Shown here: positions 15,936 through 25,529 of the stretch, piece by piece
How positions within the stretch are numbered: position 1 is the first letter of the stretch
Layout of the letters: the number at the start of each line of letters is the position of its first letter
Assembly: GCF_005144865.1 (NCBI RefSeq)
Contig: NZ_SWFM01000002.1
Location: forward strand, 620,001-684,000
Source: Guptibacillus hwajinpoensis
Lineage (GTDB): Bacteria > Bacillota > Bacilli > Bacillales > Guptibacillaceae
DNA: 64,000 nt
Direction: 5' to 3'
Position numbers and translations under genes: made by a program
The notes under the pieces: generated by a model
Told to the model about the DNA's origin: nothing
The model's database searches: none
The model's input: the letters and a program-made list of their open reading frames with translations, nothing else

Positions 15936-16553
15936 ATGAAGAACATAGTAGGATTTGTTTTCGCGCTGCTTTTTCTAGTAACAGCCGGTTGTGGAACAGC
16001 CCCGTTAGAGAATCAAAGTGCATCATCAACTGAAGCAAATGGTGAGTCAAAAACAGAAGAGATTCAATTAACAACATATCGTCCTGAGACGGGAGATAGT
16101 AAAGTATTCACCTCGAATGGTCAAACTCTTTTCACAGAGGAGATTATTGACCAGAACAATCAATATGTTCAACGGATGATTACGCTCGGTAGTATGGAGA
16201 CCATGCAAGTCTTAAAGTGGTCGGATGAAGATGTAACAGTTGTCTATGAAGACGAAAATCCCGGTGGAGATCGTGAAAGTATTCTTGCGGAATTTGAATC
16301 TGTGGAAGAGGTAGATAAACTGGTCGAACAGCCATCAAGTCAGAGTTCAGATTTGGAAATATCCAAAGTGGACAGCCTTGAAGTTCCATACGGAAGTTTT
16401 GAGGACATCTTGATGGTGAGTGATGTGGCAGGAGAGGAAGGCGTTATTATCACCACTTATTACGCCAAATCTGTCGGTCTCATTAAGCAGGTCTATGAAA
16501 CCACGGGTGAAAATTCACAAAAAGAAATTGCAGAACTCTCTTCTATTAAGTGA
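15936..16553 (+). CDS. Putative lipoprotein of unknown function
   Basis: A 205-aa exported protein. The N-terminus MKNIVGFVFALLFLVTAGC is a lipoprotein signal with lipobox VTAGC, so it should be diacylated and tethered outside the membrane. The mature part is acidic and beta-rich (TYRPETGDSKVF, YGSFEDILMVSD, TYYAKSVGLIKQVYE), resembling the general form of small YhcN/DUF-type lipoproteins, but I cannot name a family. ATG 15936 has GGAGGG upstream; the open frame extends further up but without a site. It follows the amidase gene by 44 bp and may serve the same wall function. Confidence 0.75.
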   Translation: MKNIVGFVFALLFLVTAGCGTAPLENQSASSTEANGESKTEEIQLTTYRPETGDSKVFTSNGQTLFTEEIIDQNNQYVQRMITLGSMETMQVLKWSDEDVTVVYEDENPGGDRESILAEFESVEEVDKLVEQPSSQSSDLEISKVDSLEVPYGSFEDILMVSDVAGEEGVIITTYYAKSVGLIKQVYETTGENSQKEIAELSSIK

Positions 16554-16560
16554 AACACGA

Positions 16561-16586
16561 GAAGCAGCCTTTACGGTTGCTTTTTC
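16561..16586 (+). terminator. Weak Rho-independent terminator
   Basis: Arms aagcagcc and ggttgctt (one G-T) then TTTTT, 10 bp after the lipoprotein stop. The remaining bases to 16875 are AT-rich; I see no convincing promoter or RNA there. Confidence 0.6.
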
Positions 16587-16875
16587 TTATTGGCTCATGT
16601 GTTAACAATGGAATCTGCAAAAGATGGTAATTCAGGTTTAATTATGTAAGAATGAGTTGATGATTGCTACTATACGGAAACGTTAAGTTTTTGTAAATTA
16701 CGGTTGGATATGGAGGTGTATTGACGAAAAAGTGTAGAGAAAATGCTGGTTCATCAGGGCTTTTCGATTAAAGTTGAGCCTTTTCTGTTTTAGTAGACGG
16801 TTTAAGTGTAATTATATAAAATATAACAAGACGTTTGTAACTATAAATGCAGTTAGATTAGGAGTTAAATGGCGA

Positions 16876-17655
16876 ATGTTGAAAAAAATAATCAATGATT
16901 GGCGAAACAACAAAGATTTGCTTTATCATCTGACAGTTTCTGAACTGAAATCGAATACAGCAAGAACGTATCTCGGAACGTTATGGTGGATTGTTGATCC
17001 TATTCTATATATGGCGATCTATTACTTTCTGGTTGGCGTTATTTTAGATCGGGGCGGAGACGATTACGCTGTTTATCTATTCACTGGGTTAATTCCCCTT
17101 AAATGGGCAACCGCGTGTATGGTCGATGCAACTACAGCGATTTCGTCAAAAGCGAGAATTCTTCAGCAGGTATACGTGCCAAAGCTAACGTTTATTTTGG
17201 TTAGACTTGGCGTGAATACATTTAAGTTTCTTGTAAGTTCGATCATTATGATTTTATTCCTCTACTTTAGTGGAGTGGAATTAACCGTTAATGCGTTGAA
17301 TTTCTTTATTTTAATCGTGTTTAACCTTCTTTTATTACTACCGATCATGATTATTATGGCTCACATTGGAGTGTACATGAAAGATATCAAGAATATGATG
17401 CAATACATTTCACGAACATTGCTTTATTTATCACCCGTTCTTTTCAGAATGGAAGATGTCCCTGAAAGACTGCGAGAGCTACTTTACTTAAATCCATTCA
17501 CTAATTTTCTTGTTTCATACAGAAACATATTCTTATACAAGGGGCAACCGCTTTGGGACAACCTCTTCATTATATTAGCTATCTCATTAGTCCTGTTGTT
17601 TATTGGACTTCGCATTTTGAACAAATACGACAAACAATACGCTAAGGTGATTTAA
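16876..17655 (+). CDS. Polysaccharide/teichoic-acid ABC exporter, permease (TagG/Wzm-like)
   Basis: A 259-aa inner-membrane ABC-2-type permease with about six hydrophobic segments (for example LGTLWWIVDPILYMAIYYFL, and the C-terminal FIILAISLVLLFIGL). It follows the pattern of O-antigen and teichoic-acid exporters, including the amphipathic N-terminal helix and SELKSNTARTYLGTLWW. It would form the channel for a finished lipid-linked polymer, powered by the ATPase encoded next. ATG 16876 has AGGAG 11 bases upstream; upstream in-frame TTG starts lack a site. Its stop is directly followed by the ATPase start, so the two are translationally coupled. Confidence 0.9.
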   Translation: MLKKIINDWRNNKDLLYHLTVSELKSNTARTYLGTLWWIVDPILYMAIYYFLVGVILDRGGDDYAVYLFTGLIPLKWATACMVDATTAISSKARILQQVYVPKLTFILVRLGVNTFKFLVSSIIMILFLYFSGVELTVNALNFFILIVFNLLLLLPIMIIMAHIGVYMKDIKNMMQYISRTLLYLSPVLFRMEDVPERLRELLYLNPFTNFLVSYRNIFLYKGQPLWDNLFIILAISLVLLFIGLRILNKYDKQYAKVI

Positions 17656-18381
17656 TTGAAAAAGGACATCATTGAACTTAATAACATATGGGTTTCGTAT
17701 CCGGAGCACTCAGATAATCCAATTAAACAATTAATCAGCAAGGATAAAAAGCAGTTCTGGGCATTAAAAGGCCTTGATTTTACAGTCAAAAAGGGTGAAG
17801 TGCTCGGTATTATTGGACGGAATGGATCTGGTAAGAGTACTCTTTTGAAACTGATGAGTGGCTTAATAGAGCCTGATAAGGGTGATTACCACGTGGAAGG
17901 AAAGCGACCAATGTTACTTTCACTTGGGGCAGGATTTCAGCCCGAATTATCCGGGATAGAGAATATCTATCTTAATGCTCTTCTTTTAGGGAATCGCAAA
18001 AAGAAAATTGATGACAATCTCGAATCAATCATTGAGTTTTCAGAGTTAGATGATTTTATTTATAAGCCTGTCAGAACTTACTCGTCTGGGATGAAGGCTA
18101 GACTCGCCTTCTCAACTGCCATCATGCTTGATCCAGAAATTTTGTTGATAGATGAGGTTTTGGGCGTTGGTGATTCGGCATTTCAAAAGAAATGTAAGGA
18201 TGCGATCTTAGAGAAAATTCAACAGGATCGGACAGTTATTCTTGTTACACACTCCTCAGGATTAGTAAAACAAATATGCGATCGCGTTGTGTGGATTCAT
18301 CGGGGTGAACAGAAAGCTGTTGGAGATACGAAAGAGATCGTTGAGCAGTATGATGAATTTATGAAGGCTAAACGCAAATGA
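17656..18381 (+). CDS. Polysaccharide/teichoic-acid ABC exporter, ATPase (TagH/Wzt-like)
   Basis: A 241-aa cytosolic ATP-binding subunit. Walker A is GIIGRNGSGKSTLLK near residue 55, the signature is YSSGMKARLAFS, and Walker B is ILLIDEVLGVGD. The FWALKGLDFTVKKGEV start and the SLGAGFQPELSGIENIYLN segment are typical for the TagH/Wzt/KpsT group. It lacks the long C-terminal extension of B. subtilis TagH (527 aa) and any Wzt-type carbohydrate-binding domain, so it should not select chains by a capped end. Start TTG 17656, with AAGGTGA just upstream, abuts the permease stop. Partner of the preceding permease. Confidence 0.93.
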   Translation: MKKDIIELNNIWVSYPEHSDNPIKQLISKDKKQFWALKGLDFTVKKGEVLGIIGRNGSGKSTLLKLMSGLIEPDKGDYHVEGKRPMLLSLGAGFQPELSGIENIYLNALLLGNRKKKIDDNLESIIEFSELDDFIYKPVRTYSSGMKARLAFSTAIMLDPEILLIDEVLGVGDSAFQKKCKDAILEKIQQDRTVILVTHSSGLVKQICDRVVWIHRGEQKAVGDTKEIVEQYDEFMKAKRK

Positions 18382-19586
18382 AGCAGATTCTTATGGTTTT
18401 GTTTAAAGACGTTGATTACGATGCGAGGGTTCAGCGTGAAGCGATTGCGCTTGCCGAAAGTGGTTATGGGGTGACACTCTGCTGCTTAAATGAGTACGAC
18501 ACGGAGCCCCCGTTCTTGCATGAATCGATTCACATTCACAAGTTATCGATCTCAACAAAGCAGGCAAAGAAAGGAATGACAAGCGGACCATCAAGAAAGC
18601 CCTCCCTCTTAACGAAAGTAGTGAGAAGTCCACTAATTAAGCTCGCTAAAGATCAGTATGCGGGTTATGAATTCTACACGAAAGTTAAGCAGGTGATGTT
18701 ACCTCATCCAATTGATGCTGTTCACTGTCATGATTTAAATACGCTCCCTGCAGGTAAGCGATTGGCTGAGCATTTTAAATGTAAGTTAGTTTATGACTCG
18801 CATGAGCTATTTAACGAAATGACTGGACGAAATATGGTGGATCGACGCTACGGATACTTTATTGAAGGGAAACTGCTTAAACGAGTCGATCGGCTCATTT
18901 CCGTTAATCCATTTTTGTTAGATAAGTTCAAGAACCGGTATGGTGAATTGCCGCCTGCAATTCATTTGCAGAATATTCCGCTGTTACGTCACGAGAAGGA
19001 ACGAAAGAATGATCATTATTTTCACCATCTATATGGATTAAGCACAGATAAAATTGTGCTTTTGTATCAAGGTGGCTTCTCAAAAAATAGAGGTATTGAG
19101 CTTTGTGTGAAAGCAATGAAGCAGCTGGATGAACAATATCACCTTGTGCTACTTGGTGATGGAGACATCAAAGGAGATCTTGAAGAACTAATTAAAGAAG
19201 AGCAGCTTCATTCTCGCGTGCACTTTCATCCTAAAGTATCTCCTGCAGAAATTCTGTCACTCACGAAAGAAGCGGATATCGGTCTCGTGATGTATGAAAA
19301 TGTTAGTGAAAATAATTACTACTCGACACCGAACAAAATATTCGAATACATGCTTATGGGACTCCCGGTAGTATCTTCTAACCATCCGGGGAAAGCCTAT
19401 TTACTAGAGGAATATGATTTTGGATTAGCCGTCAACGAAACGGAAGAGGCCATAGTTAGAGCAATCAAAGCGATTGGACAAAGAAAGGCTTACTATGTTC
19501 AAAAATGTCATGAAGCAAGTAAAGTGTTAAATTGGCCGAATGAATCACGCAAGCTCATTCAGATGTACAATGAGTTGCTTCATTAA
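18378..19586 (+). CDS. Glycosyltransferase family 4 protein
   Basis: A 402-aa cytosolic GT-B glycosyltransferase. The C-terminal donor-binding domain shows LLYQGGFSKNRGIELCVKAM, VLLGDGD and the conserved YYSTPNKIFEYMLMGLPVV...E region. The N-terminal acceptor domain has DAVHCHDLNTLPAG and DSHELFNE, typical of this subfamily. Donor and acceptor sugars are unknown. ATG 18378 overlaps the ABC ATPase stop by 4 bases (ATGA), so it is in the exporter operon and probably extends the exported polymer. Confidence 0.9.
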   Translation: MKQILMVLFKDVDYDARVQREAIALAESGYGVTLCCLNEYDTEPPFLHESIHIHKLSISTKQAKKGMTSGPSRKPSLLTKVVRSPLIKLAKDQYAGYEFYTKVKQVMLPHPIDAVHCHDLNTLPAGKRLAEHFKCKLVYDSHELFNEMTGRNMVDRRYGYFIEGKLLKRVDRLISVNPFLLDKFKNRYGELPPAIHLQNIPLLRHEKERKNDHYFHHLYGLSTDKIVLLYQGGFSKNRGIELCVKAMKQLDEQYHLVLLGDGDIKGDLEELIKEEQLHSRVHFHPKVSPAEILSLTKEADIGLVMYENVSENNYYSTPNKIFEYMLMGLPVVSSNHPGKAYLLEEYDFGLAVNETEEAIVRAIKAIGQRKAYYVQKCHEASKVLNWPNESRKLIQMYNELLH

Positions 19587-19645
19587 ATTGATACAAGTCG
19601 TGCGCTAATTCTGAAGTTGAGTACCGTAAGTGAGGAGTTGTAAAA

Positions 19646-20929
19646 ATGAAACTTGTCGTAATGGGCTTAGGATACATTGGTTTACCTACTGCTGTGATGT
19701 TCGCAAAGCATGGCGTTCAGGTCCATGGTGTCGATATAAATGAGCAAGTAGTTGAGACGTTACAGAATAAGGCACTTCATATAGAAGAGCCTGGACTAGG
19801 TGATATGCTAGTTGAAGCGATTGATTCTGGTAACTTAACGTTTGGGACAACGCCGGTACCTGCAGATGGCTTTATTATTGCAGTTCCTACACCTGTTAAT
19901 CCTGACAAAAGTGCAAACTTGAACTATGTTAGGTCAGCAACTGAGATGATTAATCCATTTCTAGAAAAGGGAAATCTTGTTGTTCTTGAATCAACGAGCC
20001 CACCTGGAACAACGTTAAAGGTTCTATCACCTATTCTTGAAGCGACAGGGCTAAAGGTAGGTAAGGATCTCCATGTAGCTTACTCTCCTGAACGCGTCTT
20101 ACCAGGTAAGCTATTAGAGGAACTGGTGAATAACAACCGAATTGTCGGCGGAGTTAATGCTGAGTCAAGCATGAAAACAGAGCGAATTTACAAAATTTTT
20201 GTAAAAGGAATCGTGCATCAGACGGATGCTACAACGGCAGAAATGGTAAAATTAATGGAAAACACGTATCGTGATGTGAATATTGCACTTGCAAATGAGT
20301 TAGCGCGGATTGCAGAAACTGTTGGATGCGATATTTGGAAAGCTGTTGAATTAGCCAACTGTCACCCAAGAGTGAATGTGCATTCGCCTGGTCCTGGAGT
20401 TGGAGGCCACTGCATAGCAGTAGACCCCTGGTTTCTTGTTGAAGCGAGTCCTGAAGACGCGACGCTTATTAAAACAGCACGTTCCATTAATGATGGTGTT
20501 CCAGAAATTGTTGCACATCAAATCCAGGAGTGTATTCAGGGTATTGATAAACCGAAAGTTGCGCTACTTGGACTAGCTTATAAAGGCAACATTGGCGATG
20601 CACGTGAAAGTCCGTCGATTACTATTTTGCAACACTTAAACGAGATGGGAATTAGCTGCTCGGTTCATGATCCTTATGTGCTAGATAAACGAATTGATAA
20701 CCAATGTGAAACAGTCGAACAAACTGTGCAAGATGCCGATTGTCTTGTGCTGTTGACGGATCACAATGAGTATAAAGAGCTTGATTTTAGAGCACTTGCG
20801 CCTCTCATGCGTCATGCTTTACTATACGATACTAAAAATATGATTGACAAAGAGAAGGCTGAAATTGCTGGCTTTCAGTATGAAAAAGTGGGGAAATCCC
20901 AAATAAACACGAATTTATTACATTTATAA
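19646..20929 (+). CDS. wecC: Nucleotide-sugar dehydrogenase, probable UDP-N-acetyl-D-mannosamine dehydrogenase (WecC-like)
   Basis: A 427-aa cytosolic NAD-dependent enzyme of the UDP-Glc/GDP-Man dehydrogenase family, which oxidises C6 of the nucleotide sugar twice. N-terminal NAD site GLGYIGLPTAVMFAKHG; central AEMVKLMENTYRDVNIALANEL; catalytic Cys within GPGVGGHCIAVDPWFL near 255; C-terminal substrate domain with GLAYKGNIGDARESPS. The PRVNVHSPGPGVGGHCIAVDP form and the overall length are those of WecC, and mnaA upstream would supply UDP-ManNAc. UDP-ManNAcA is thus the likely product. ATG 19646 has GAGGAG upstream. Confidence 0.85.
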   Translation: MKLVVMGLGYIGLPTAVMFAKHGVQVHGVDINEQVVETLQNKALHIEEPGLGDMLVEAIDSGNLTFGTTPVPADGFIIAVPTPVNPDKSANLNYVRSATEMINPFLEKGNLVVLESTSPPGTTLKVLSPILEATGLKVGKDLHVAYSPERVLPGKLLEELVNNNRIVGGVNAESSMKTERIYKIFVKGIVHQTDATTAEMVKLMENTYRDVNIALANELARIAETVGCDIWKAVELANCHPRVNVHSPGPGVGGHCIAVDPWFLVEASPEDATLIKTARSINDGVPEIVAHQIQECIQGIDKPKVALLGLAYKGNIGDARESPSITILQHLNEMGISCSVHDPYVLDKRIDNQCETVEQTVQDADCLVLLTDHNEYKELDFRALAPLMRHALLYDTKNMIDKEKAEIAGFQYEKVGKSQINTNLLHL

Positions 20930-20941
20930 AGGGTGAATGAG

Positions 20942-22312
20942 ATGAAGGAATCTTTGTTAAATAAATTTGAAACAGGTAATGCGCGTGTTGGGGTTATTGG
21001 ACTCGGATATGTAGGACTTCCGCTAGCTGTCGAAATGGCTCAAAAAGGCTTTGAAGTATATGGAATCGATGTATCTACAGAGAAAATGGACATTCTAAGT
21101 AAAGGGAAGAGTTACGTTATGGATATTTCCGATGAACAGGTTGAAGCCATCATCGGTAAAAACTTTTTCCCTGGGGATGATTTTTCAGTTATTTCGAAGC
21201 TTGATGCTGTAAGCATTTGTGTGCCTACACCGCTTGCGAAAACGAAAGAACCAGATGTTTCGTATATTAATGCTGTTGTAGAAAAATTAGTTGAGTATAT
21301 GACAGAAGGAACACTTGTTGTTCTTGAAAGTACAACCTATCCCGGAACAACAGATGAGTTAATTAAAGCGGTCATTGAAGAACAAACTTCTTTCCGTGCT
21401 GGAGAAGATTTCTTCCTTTGTTTCTCACCTGAGCGTGTTGATCCAGGTAATCAGCAATTTAATACAAAGAACACACCAAAAGTACTTGGTGGCGCAACAA
21501 AGCCATGTCTTGAACTTGGTGTTGCTCTCTATAGCTCTTTCTTAGAAAACATCGTTCCTGTTAGCTCAACAAGCGTTGCAGAAATGGTGAAGCTACTTGA
21601 AAATACGTTCCGTAGTGTAAACATCGGACTAGTTAATGAACTTACTATGATGTGTGATCGAATGGGAATCAATGCTTGGGAAGTAATTGATGCTGCAGCA
21701 ACTAAACCGTTCGGTTATATGCCGTTTTATCCTGGTCCAGGAATTGGTGGACACTGTATTCCGCTTGATCCAGCTTACCTTTCTTGGAAAGCAAAAATGT
21801 TCAACTTCTACAATCGATTCATTGAGCTTGCAAGTGATGTAAATGGGAATATGCCAAGGTACGCACTTAATCAGGCAGCAGATATATTGAACGATAATGA
21901 AAAGTCCATTAAAGGCTCTAAAATCTTTATCCTTGGTATGGCTTATAAGAAAAATATTGATGATCTTCGTGAATCTCCTGCACTTGAAATTTATCGCCTT
22001 CTTGAAGATAAAGGGGCTCATGTGTACTATCATGATCCGTTTGTTTCTAGCTTCAAGAATGGTGATGAAGTGGTTTATTCCGTTGAGCTCGACGACCAGA
22101 ATCTAGATGACGCTGATTTGGTAGTTATTGCAACTGACCATACACCAGTTGATTATGATTATGTGATTAGCCGTTCTAAGCTCATTTATGATACACGGAA
22201 TGTGACGAAGAACTATAAAGATTCGAATGGTAAAGTAACGCTCTTAGGCGGACAGCAGAACTTTGATTTACCTACGAATGTTGAAGAAAATTCAAGCGTC
22301 AATCCAAAGTAA
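20942..22312 (+). CDS. Nucleotide-sugar dehydrogenase (WbpA/Cap5O-type UDP-HexNAc 6-dehydrogenase)
   Basis: A second, non-identical member of the same family, 456 aa. NAD site GVIGLGYVGLPLAVEMAQKG; family core AEMVKLLENTFRSVNIGLVNEL; catalytic Cys in PGPGIGGHCIPLDPAYLSWK; C-terminal GMAYKKNIDDLRESPA. The GYVGLPLA and IPLDPAYLSWK forms group it with UDP-GlcNAc/UDP-GalNAc 6-dehydrogenases rather than UDP-glucose dehydrogenases such as TuaD. It would supply a second uronic acid. ATG 20942 with AAGGGTGA is preferred over GTG 20933. It follows the WecC-like gene by 12 bp. Confidence 0.85.
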   Translation: MKESLLNKFETGNARVGVIGLGYVGLPLAVEMAQKGFEVYGIDVSTEKMDILSKGKSYVMDISDEQVEAIIGKNFFPGDDFSVISKLDAVSICVPTPLAKTKEPDVSYINAVVEKLVEYMTEGTLVVLESTTYPGTTDELIKAVIEEQTSFRAGEDFFLCFSPERVDPGNQQFNTKNTPKVLGGATKPCLELGVALYSSFLENIVPVSSTSVAEMVKLLENTFRSVNIGLVNELTMMCDRMGINAWEVIDAAATKPFGYMPFYPGPGIGGHCIPLDPAYLSWKAKMFNFYNRFIELASDVNGNMPRYALNQAADILNDNEKSIKGSKIFILGMAYKKNIDDLRESPALEIYRLLEDKGAHVYYHDPFVSSFKNGDEVVYSVELDDQNLDDADLVVIATDHTPVDYDYVISRSKLIYDTRNVTKNYKDSNGKVTLLGGQQNFDLPTNVEENSSVNPK

Positions 22313-22335
22313 TTGAAGTAAAAGGAGAATTCTGA

Positions 22336-24462
22336 ATGAATTTTGATGTTAGCCCATTTTATATAGAAAATATCGAAGTTTCTATTAATGAGGGTAGCTT
22401 AAATAATAAATTGTTTTCACACGGGAAAAAAGCAAATTCCCTTCTTGTTCTTTCTGGAAATGGGGAAACACAATCTTCACTGGAACTTGCAAAGCTTGAT
22501 CAAAAGGTCATTGAGATCGTTCGTTATGATGAGGAACTGCAATCAAAAAGTGAAGCTTATCGTACTTTACCTCGTGAGCTTCAGGAGAACTTAACACTTC
22601 AGCAGATTAATTTCTATCAGCCTGAAGAGCTTCGTTCGTACAAGTCAGAAATGGTTATTCTAGAAGGAGCGTTCACAAAGCGCTTCTTCGAAGAAGCTTT
22701 CCTTAAAGGTGTTCATACTTTAATTGCCAATGAATTGAACGGTGCACTTGCAGTGAAATTACCTTTGAATGCTGATGTAACTGAAGACATTTCCGAAGTT
22801 GTACTCTGCTTAAATCAGTTTTTTGTAGCAACTTCAATGGGCTTCGAAGATGATTATTTCTACTTCTTTGGTGAACCAAGAACAGTGCTTACAGAAGACC
22901 GAATTAAGCAAGAAGTGACAAGCGACCTGCTTGCATCCATTCTCAAATTGGAGAAAGCACTTCAAAAGTTAAATGTGAGCGATCAGGAAGTACGCGGGAA
23001 TATTGAAGAAGAGGAAGAGGATGCTATTGCAAAAGCTGTAGCGAACCAAAATCTTAATCAAGTGATTGAACAGCAATTTAAGATACGCAAACTCAACGAG
23101 CAGTTGAAAAGTGTGACAAATGAGTCGAAAAAGAAAGATAAGCAGCTTGCGTTAGTAACAAGGAAATACAATAGAGCTCAGCATATTGTGAATCATATAA
23201 ATTCCAATGCTTCTGCAAGGTATTTAATTGGTGATGCCGTTATGGGATCTTCCAAGTCTTTTGGACGAGCTATTCGTCTTCCGAGGCGCTTGTTACAAAT
23301 TTATCGTGATGCGAAGAATGGTAAATTAGGTCGTATTAAAAACGGAACAGGTTCGTTTGAAGTTGAACCGATTGATGATGGCAATGCGATTCTTTTTGTT
23401 CCTACAAACGGAGCAGGTCTAGGGCATTTAACTCGTTTGCTGGCGATTGCAAGGCGAGTGAAACGAATTGATCCTTCAAAGAAAATCATTTTCCACACAA
23501 CAAGTTCTGCTATGCACTTAATTCTACAGGAAGGTTTTCTCGGGTACCATTTACCTTCCAAGATGCTATTTCCAAAGGAAATGAGTGCGAAACAATGGAA
23601 TGGTATGCTGCGTGACCATCTTGAAACAGTTATTAGTATTCACCAACCAGAAACAATTGTGTTTGATGGGGCATTCCCATATGCAGGTCTTGTAGCTTCG
23701 ATGCGTAAAAAAGATGGTCTAAGAAAGATCTGGGTGAAACGAGGTCAGCATAAAGAAGGTAAGGCAGAGCTAGTTGAATCGAAGGAAAGTGAATTCGACG
23801 AAGTGTATGTACCTGGTGAAGCTGGTGGGGAAAACAGTCTCCGTAAAGAAGGTATGAAAACATACTGTGAGCCAGTTCTTTATCTTGATCGAGAAGAGCT
23901 CAAAGACCGTGAAAGTGTTCGTCGTCAGTGGAATATTCCTGAAGGCATGAAGATGGTTTACGTACAGCTTGGTGCAGGTAAAATCAACGACATTCATTCC
24001 ACCATTTCAATTTTGCTCAATGAGCTACTGAAGAGAGAAGATGTCTTTGTTGTAATCGGTGAATCCATTATTGGCAACCGGATGGATCTTAAGATGGATC
24101 GTGTCCTCACACTAAGGGATTATCCGAACTCAATTTATTTCAATGCATTTGACTTAATTGTTACAGCGACTGGTTACAACACGTTCCATGAAGTGATGTA
24201 CTTTGGAGTTCCTTCTATCTTAATTCCAAATGAAAACACCAAGACAGATGACCAAGTAGCTAGAGCAAACATTGCAGGAAATGCTGGGGCGGCAATTGTG
24301 TTAAGAGACCCAGGTGCTTCTGACTTTGAACAGGCGATTGAAAAAGCGTTAGATGAAGACAACAATCGCGACATGAGAAGGAATGCTCTTGCCCTTATGA
24401 AAGAAAATGGGGCACAGCAAATGGCTGAAATGATCGTGGCAAATGTTGTAGCAAACAACTAG
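22336..24462 (+). CDS. Large GT28/MurG-like glycosyltransferase with N-terminal extension and coiled coil
   Basis: A 708-aa protein. Residues about 340-705 form a GT-B glycosyltransferase like MurG or UDP-glycosyltransferases: FVPTNGAGLGHLTRLLAIAR at the start, VYVQLGAGKINDIHST mid-way, and ATGYNTFHEVMYFGVPSILIPN with DDQVARA near the end. Residues 1-200 are a Rossmann-like domain I cannot name (SLLVLSGNGETQSSLELA...EMVILEGAFTKRF). Residues about 200-290 are predicted coiled coil rich in Glu and Lys. About twice MurG's length. It sits 24 bp after the dehydrogenase gene in the same operon, so a role in adding a (uronic) sugar is likely. AAAGGAG precedes ATG 22336. Confidence 0.8.
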   Translation: MNFDVSPFYIENIEVSINEGSLNNKLFSHGKKANSLLVLSGNGETQSSLELAKLDQKVIEIVRYDEELQSKSEAYRTLPRELQENLTLQQINFYQPEELRSYKSEMVILEGAFTKRFFEEAFLKGVHTLIANELNGALAVKLPLNADVTEDISEVVLCLNQFFVATSMGFEDDYFYFFGEPRTVLTEDRIKQEVTSDLLASILKLEKALQKLNVSDQEVRGNIEEEEEDAIAKAVANQNLNQVIEQQFKIRKLNEQLKSVTNESKKKDKQLALVTRKYNRAQHIVNHINSNASARYLIGDAVMGSSKSFGRAIRLPRRLLQIYRDAKNGKLGRIKNGTGSFEVEPIDDGNAILFVPTNGAGLGHLTRLLAIARRVKRIDPSKKIIFHTTSSAMHLILQEGFLGYHLPSKMLFPKEMSAKQWNGMLRDHLETVISIHQPETIVFDGAFPYAGLVASMRKKDGLRKIWVKRGQHKEGKAELVESKESEFDEVYVPGEAGGENSLRKEGMKTYCEPVLYLDREELKDRESVRRQWNIPEGMKMVYVQLGAGKINDIHSTISILLNELLKREDVFVVIGESIIGNRMDLKMDRVLTLRDYPNSIYFNAFDLIVTATGYNTFHEVMYFGVPSILIPNENTKTDDQVARANIAGNAGAAIVLRDPGASDFEQAIEKALDEDNNRDMRRNALALMKENGAQQMAEMIVANVVANN

Positions 24463-24485
24463 AATATTTTTTTGGGAGAGTGATG

Positions 24486-25187
24486 ATGGTGAAACGTAAG
24501 ATTTTAGTACCAATCGCATTTAATAATTGGGCGTTAACTGATGTGAATGACAACCGTTTGACGAAGGAATGGATTGACCATCGCATGGGGATCTTTATGA
24601 AATATACGTGTAGAAGTCTTAAAGCGCAAACGAATCAAGACTTCACTACGATCCTTCAATATGATCAGCGCTCAGAAGAACATGTATTGAACGCTCTTAA
24701 ACAGCATGATCCACTTCCAGAAAACATTAAGTTTGTGCCTAAGAATGCTTATAACAAAACACTTGAACGAGAAATTCAGGATTATGATGAAGTGTATTTT
24801 GCACGAATTGATTCGGATGATATGTACCATAAAGGTTACTTTGAGTTTCTTAAGAATCACCAGCCACAGGAAGATACTGAAGCTCTCATCAATCAGTATG
24901 GCTACTTCTATGACGAGTATTCAGATAAAGTGGCGACTGCAAAGATTCAGTCTCCTCCTTTCTACACTTTAATTTATAATGTAGCTGAGTATCTTGAAGG
25001 AAAGCGCCACCCTGTAAAAGGTCATCTTTCCGTTCATAGTTTAAATCATGAATTGTTAGAGCCGAGAAACTATGTGCAAGTGATCCACTCCAACAATATG
25101 TCGACTTCATTTGAGAATAGATACATTGATGGACTGATTGAAGATGAGAATGAGAAAAATCAAATTCTCAGTAATTTTTGGGGATAA
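24486..25187 (+). CDS. Putative rhamnosyltransferase-like glycosyltransferase (GT-A type)
   Basis: A 233-aa cytosolic protein. It resembles the Rhamno_transf (PF11316-type) group: KILVPIAFNNWALTD, DHRMGIFMKYTCRSLKAQ, and RIDSDDMYH with the DxDD-like metal/nucleotide-sugar motif. Donor sugar uncertain. Four possible starts lie together (GTG 24480, ATG 24483, ATG 24486, GTG 24489); GGGAG at 24474-24478 best fits ATG 24486. Last gene of the dehydrogenase operon, followed by a clear terminator. Confidence 0.78.
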   Translation: MVKRKILVPIAFNNWALTDVNDNRLTKEWIDHRMGIFMKYTCRSLKAQTNQDFTTILQYDQRSEEHVLNALKQHDPLPENIKFVPKNAYNKTLEREIQDYDEVYFARIDSDDMYHKGYFEFLKNHQPQEDTEALINQYGYFYDEYSDKVATAKIQSPPFYTLIYNVAEYLEGKRHPVKGHLSVHSLNHELLEPRNYVQVIHSNNMSTSFENRYIDGLIEDENEKNQILSNFWG

Positions 25188-25202
25188 ATCCTTCATAAAG
25201 AG

Positions 25203-25236
25203 AGAGCTGTCGGATCGATATTCCGGCAGCTTTTTC
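25203..25236 (+). terminator. Rho-independent terminator
   Basis: Arms agctgtcgga and tccggcagct around a short loop, followed by TTTTT; ends the 16876-25187 transcription unit. Confidence 0.85.
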
Positions 25237-25331
25237 AATCATTCAAGTCATTCGTTTAACGAATTAGGATACTAGCCTTTTTAGAACATCCTGAATCATA
25301 TATAATGCTAATAAATGGTATTCAATTAATA

Positions 25332-25490
25332 AGGCTGTTTTCGTAGACATTGTTGCTTTAGCGATAAGAGTAGCGGTTGATTTGCGCGCAAGGAGGCTCA
25401 CCACAGGAGTCGAGCGCCGCTCCAATCAGCTAAGTGTGTGATTTTTTTACAAGACCTCTTTCAAAAACAACAACCTTTTACAAAAGAGCC
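25332..25490 (-). repeat. Intergenic hairpin repeat, copy 5 (internally deleted)
   Basis: Retains aggctgttttcgtagacatt at the left and caaccttttacaaaagagcc at the right, but the interior is shortened to fragments (gcaaggaggctcacc, acaggagtcgagc). The gap 25188-25526 holds only this and the terminator. Confidence 0.75.
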
Positions 25491-25529
25491 ATTAATAAAC
25501 TGCAGTTGCAGTAAAATCAGGAGAATGTG

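Noticed and set aside
21629..22033. 134-codon minus-strand frame inside the second dehydrogenase gene
   Set aside because: Antisense shadow of a clear family member with intact motifs; no start signal.
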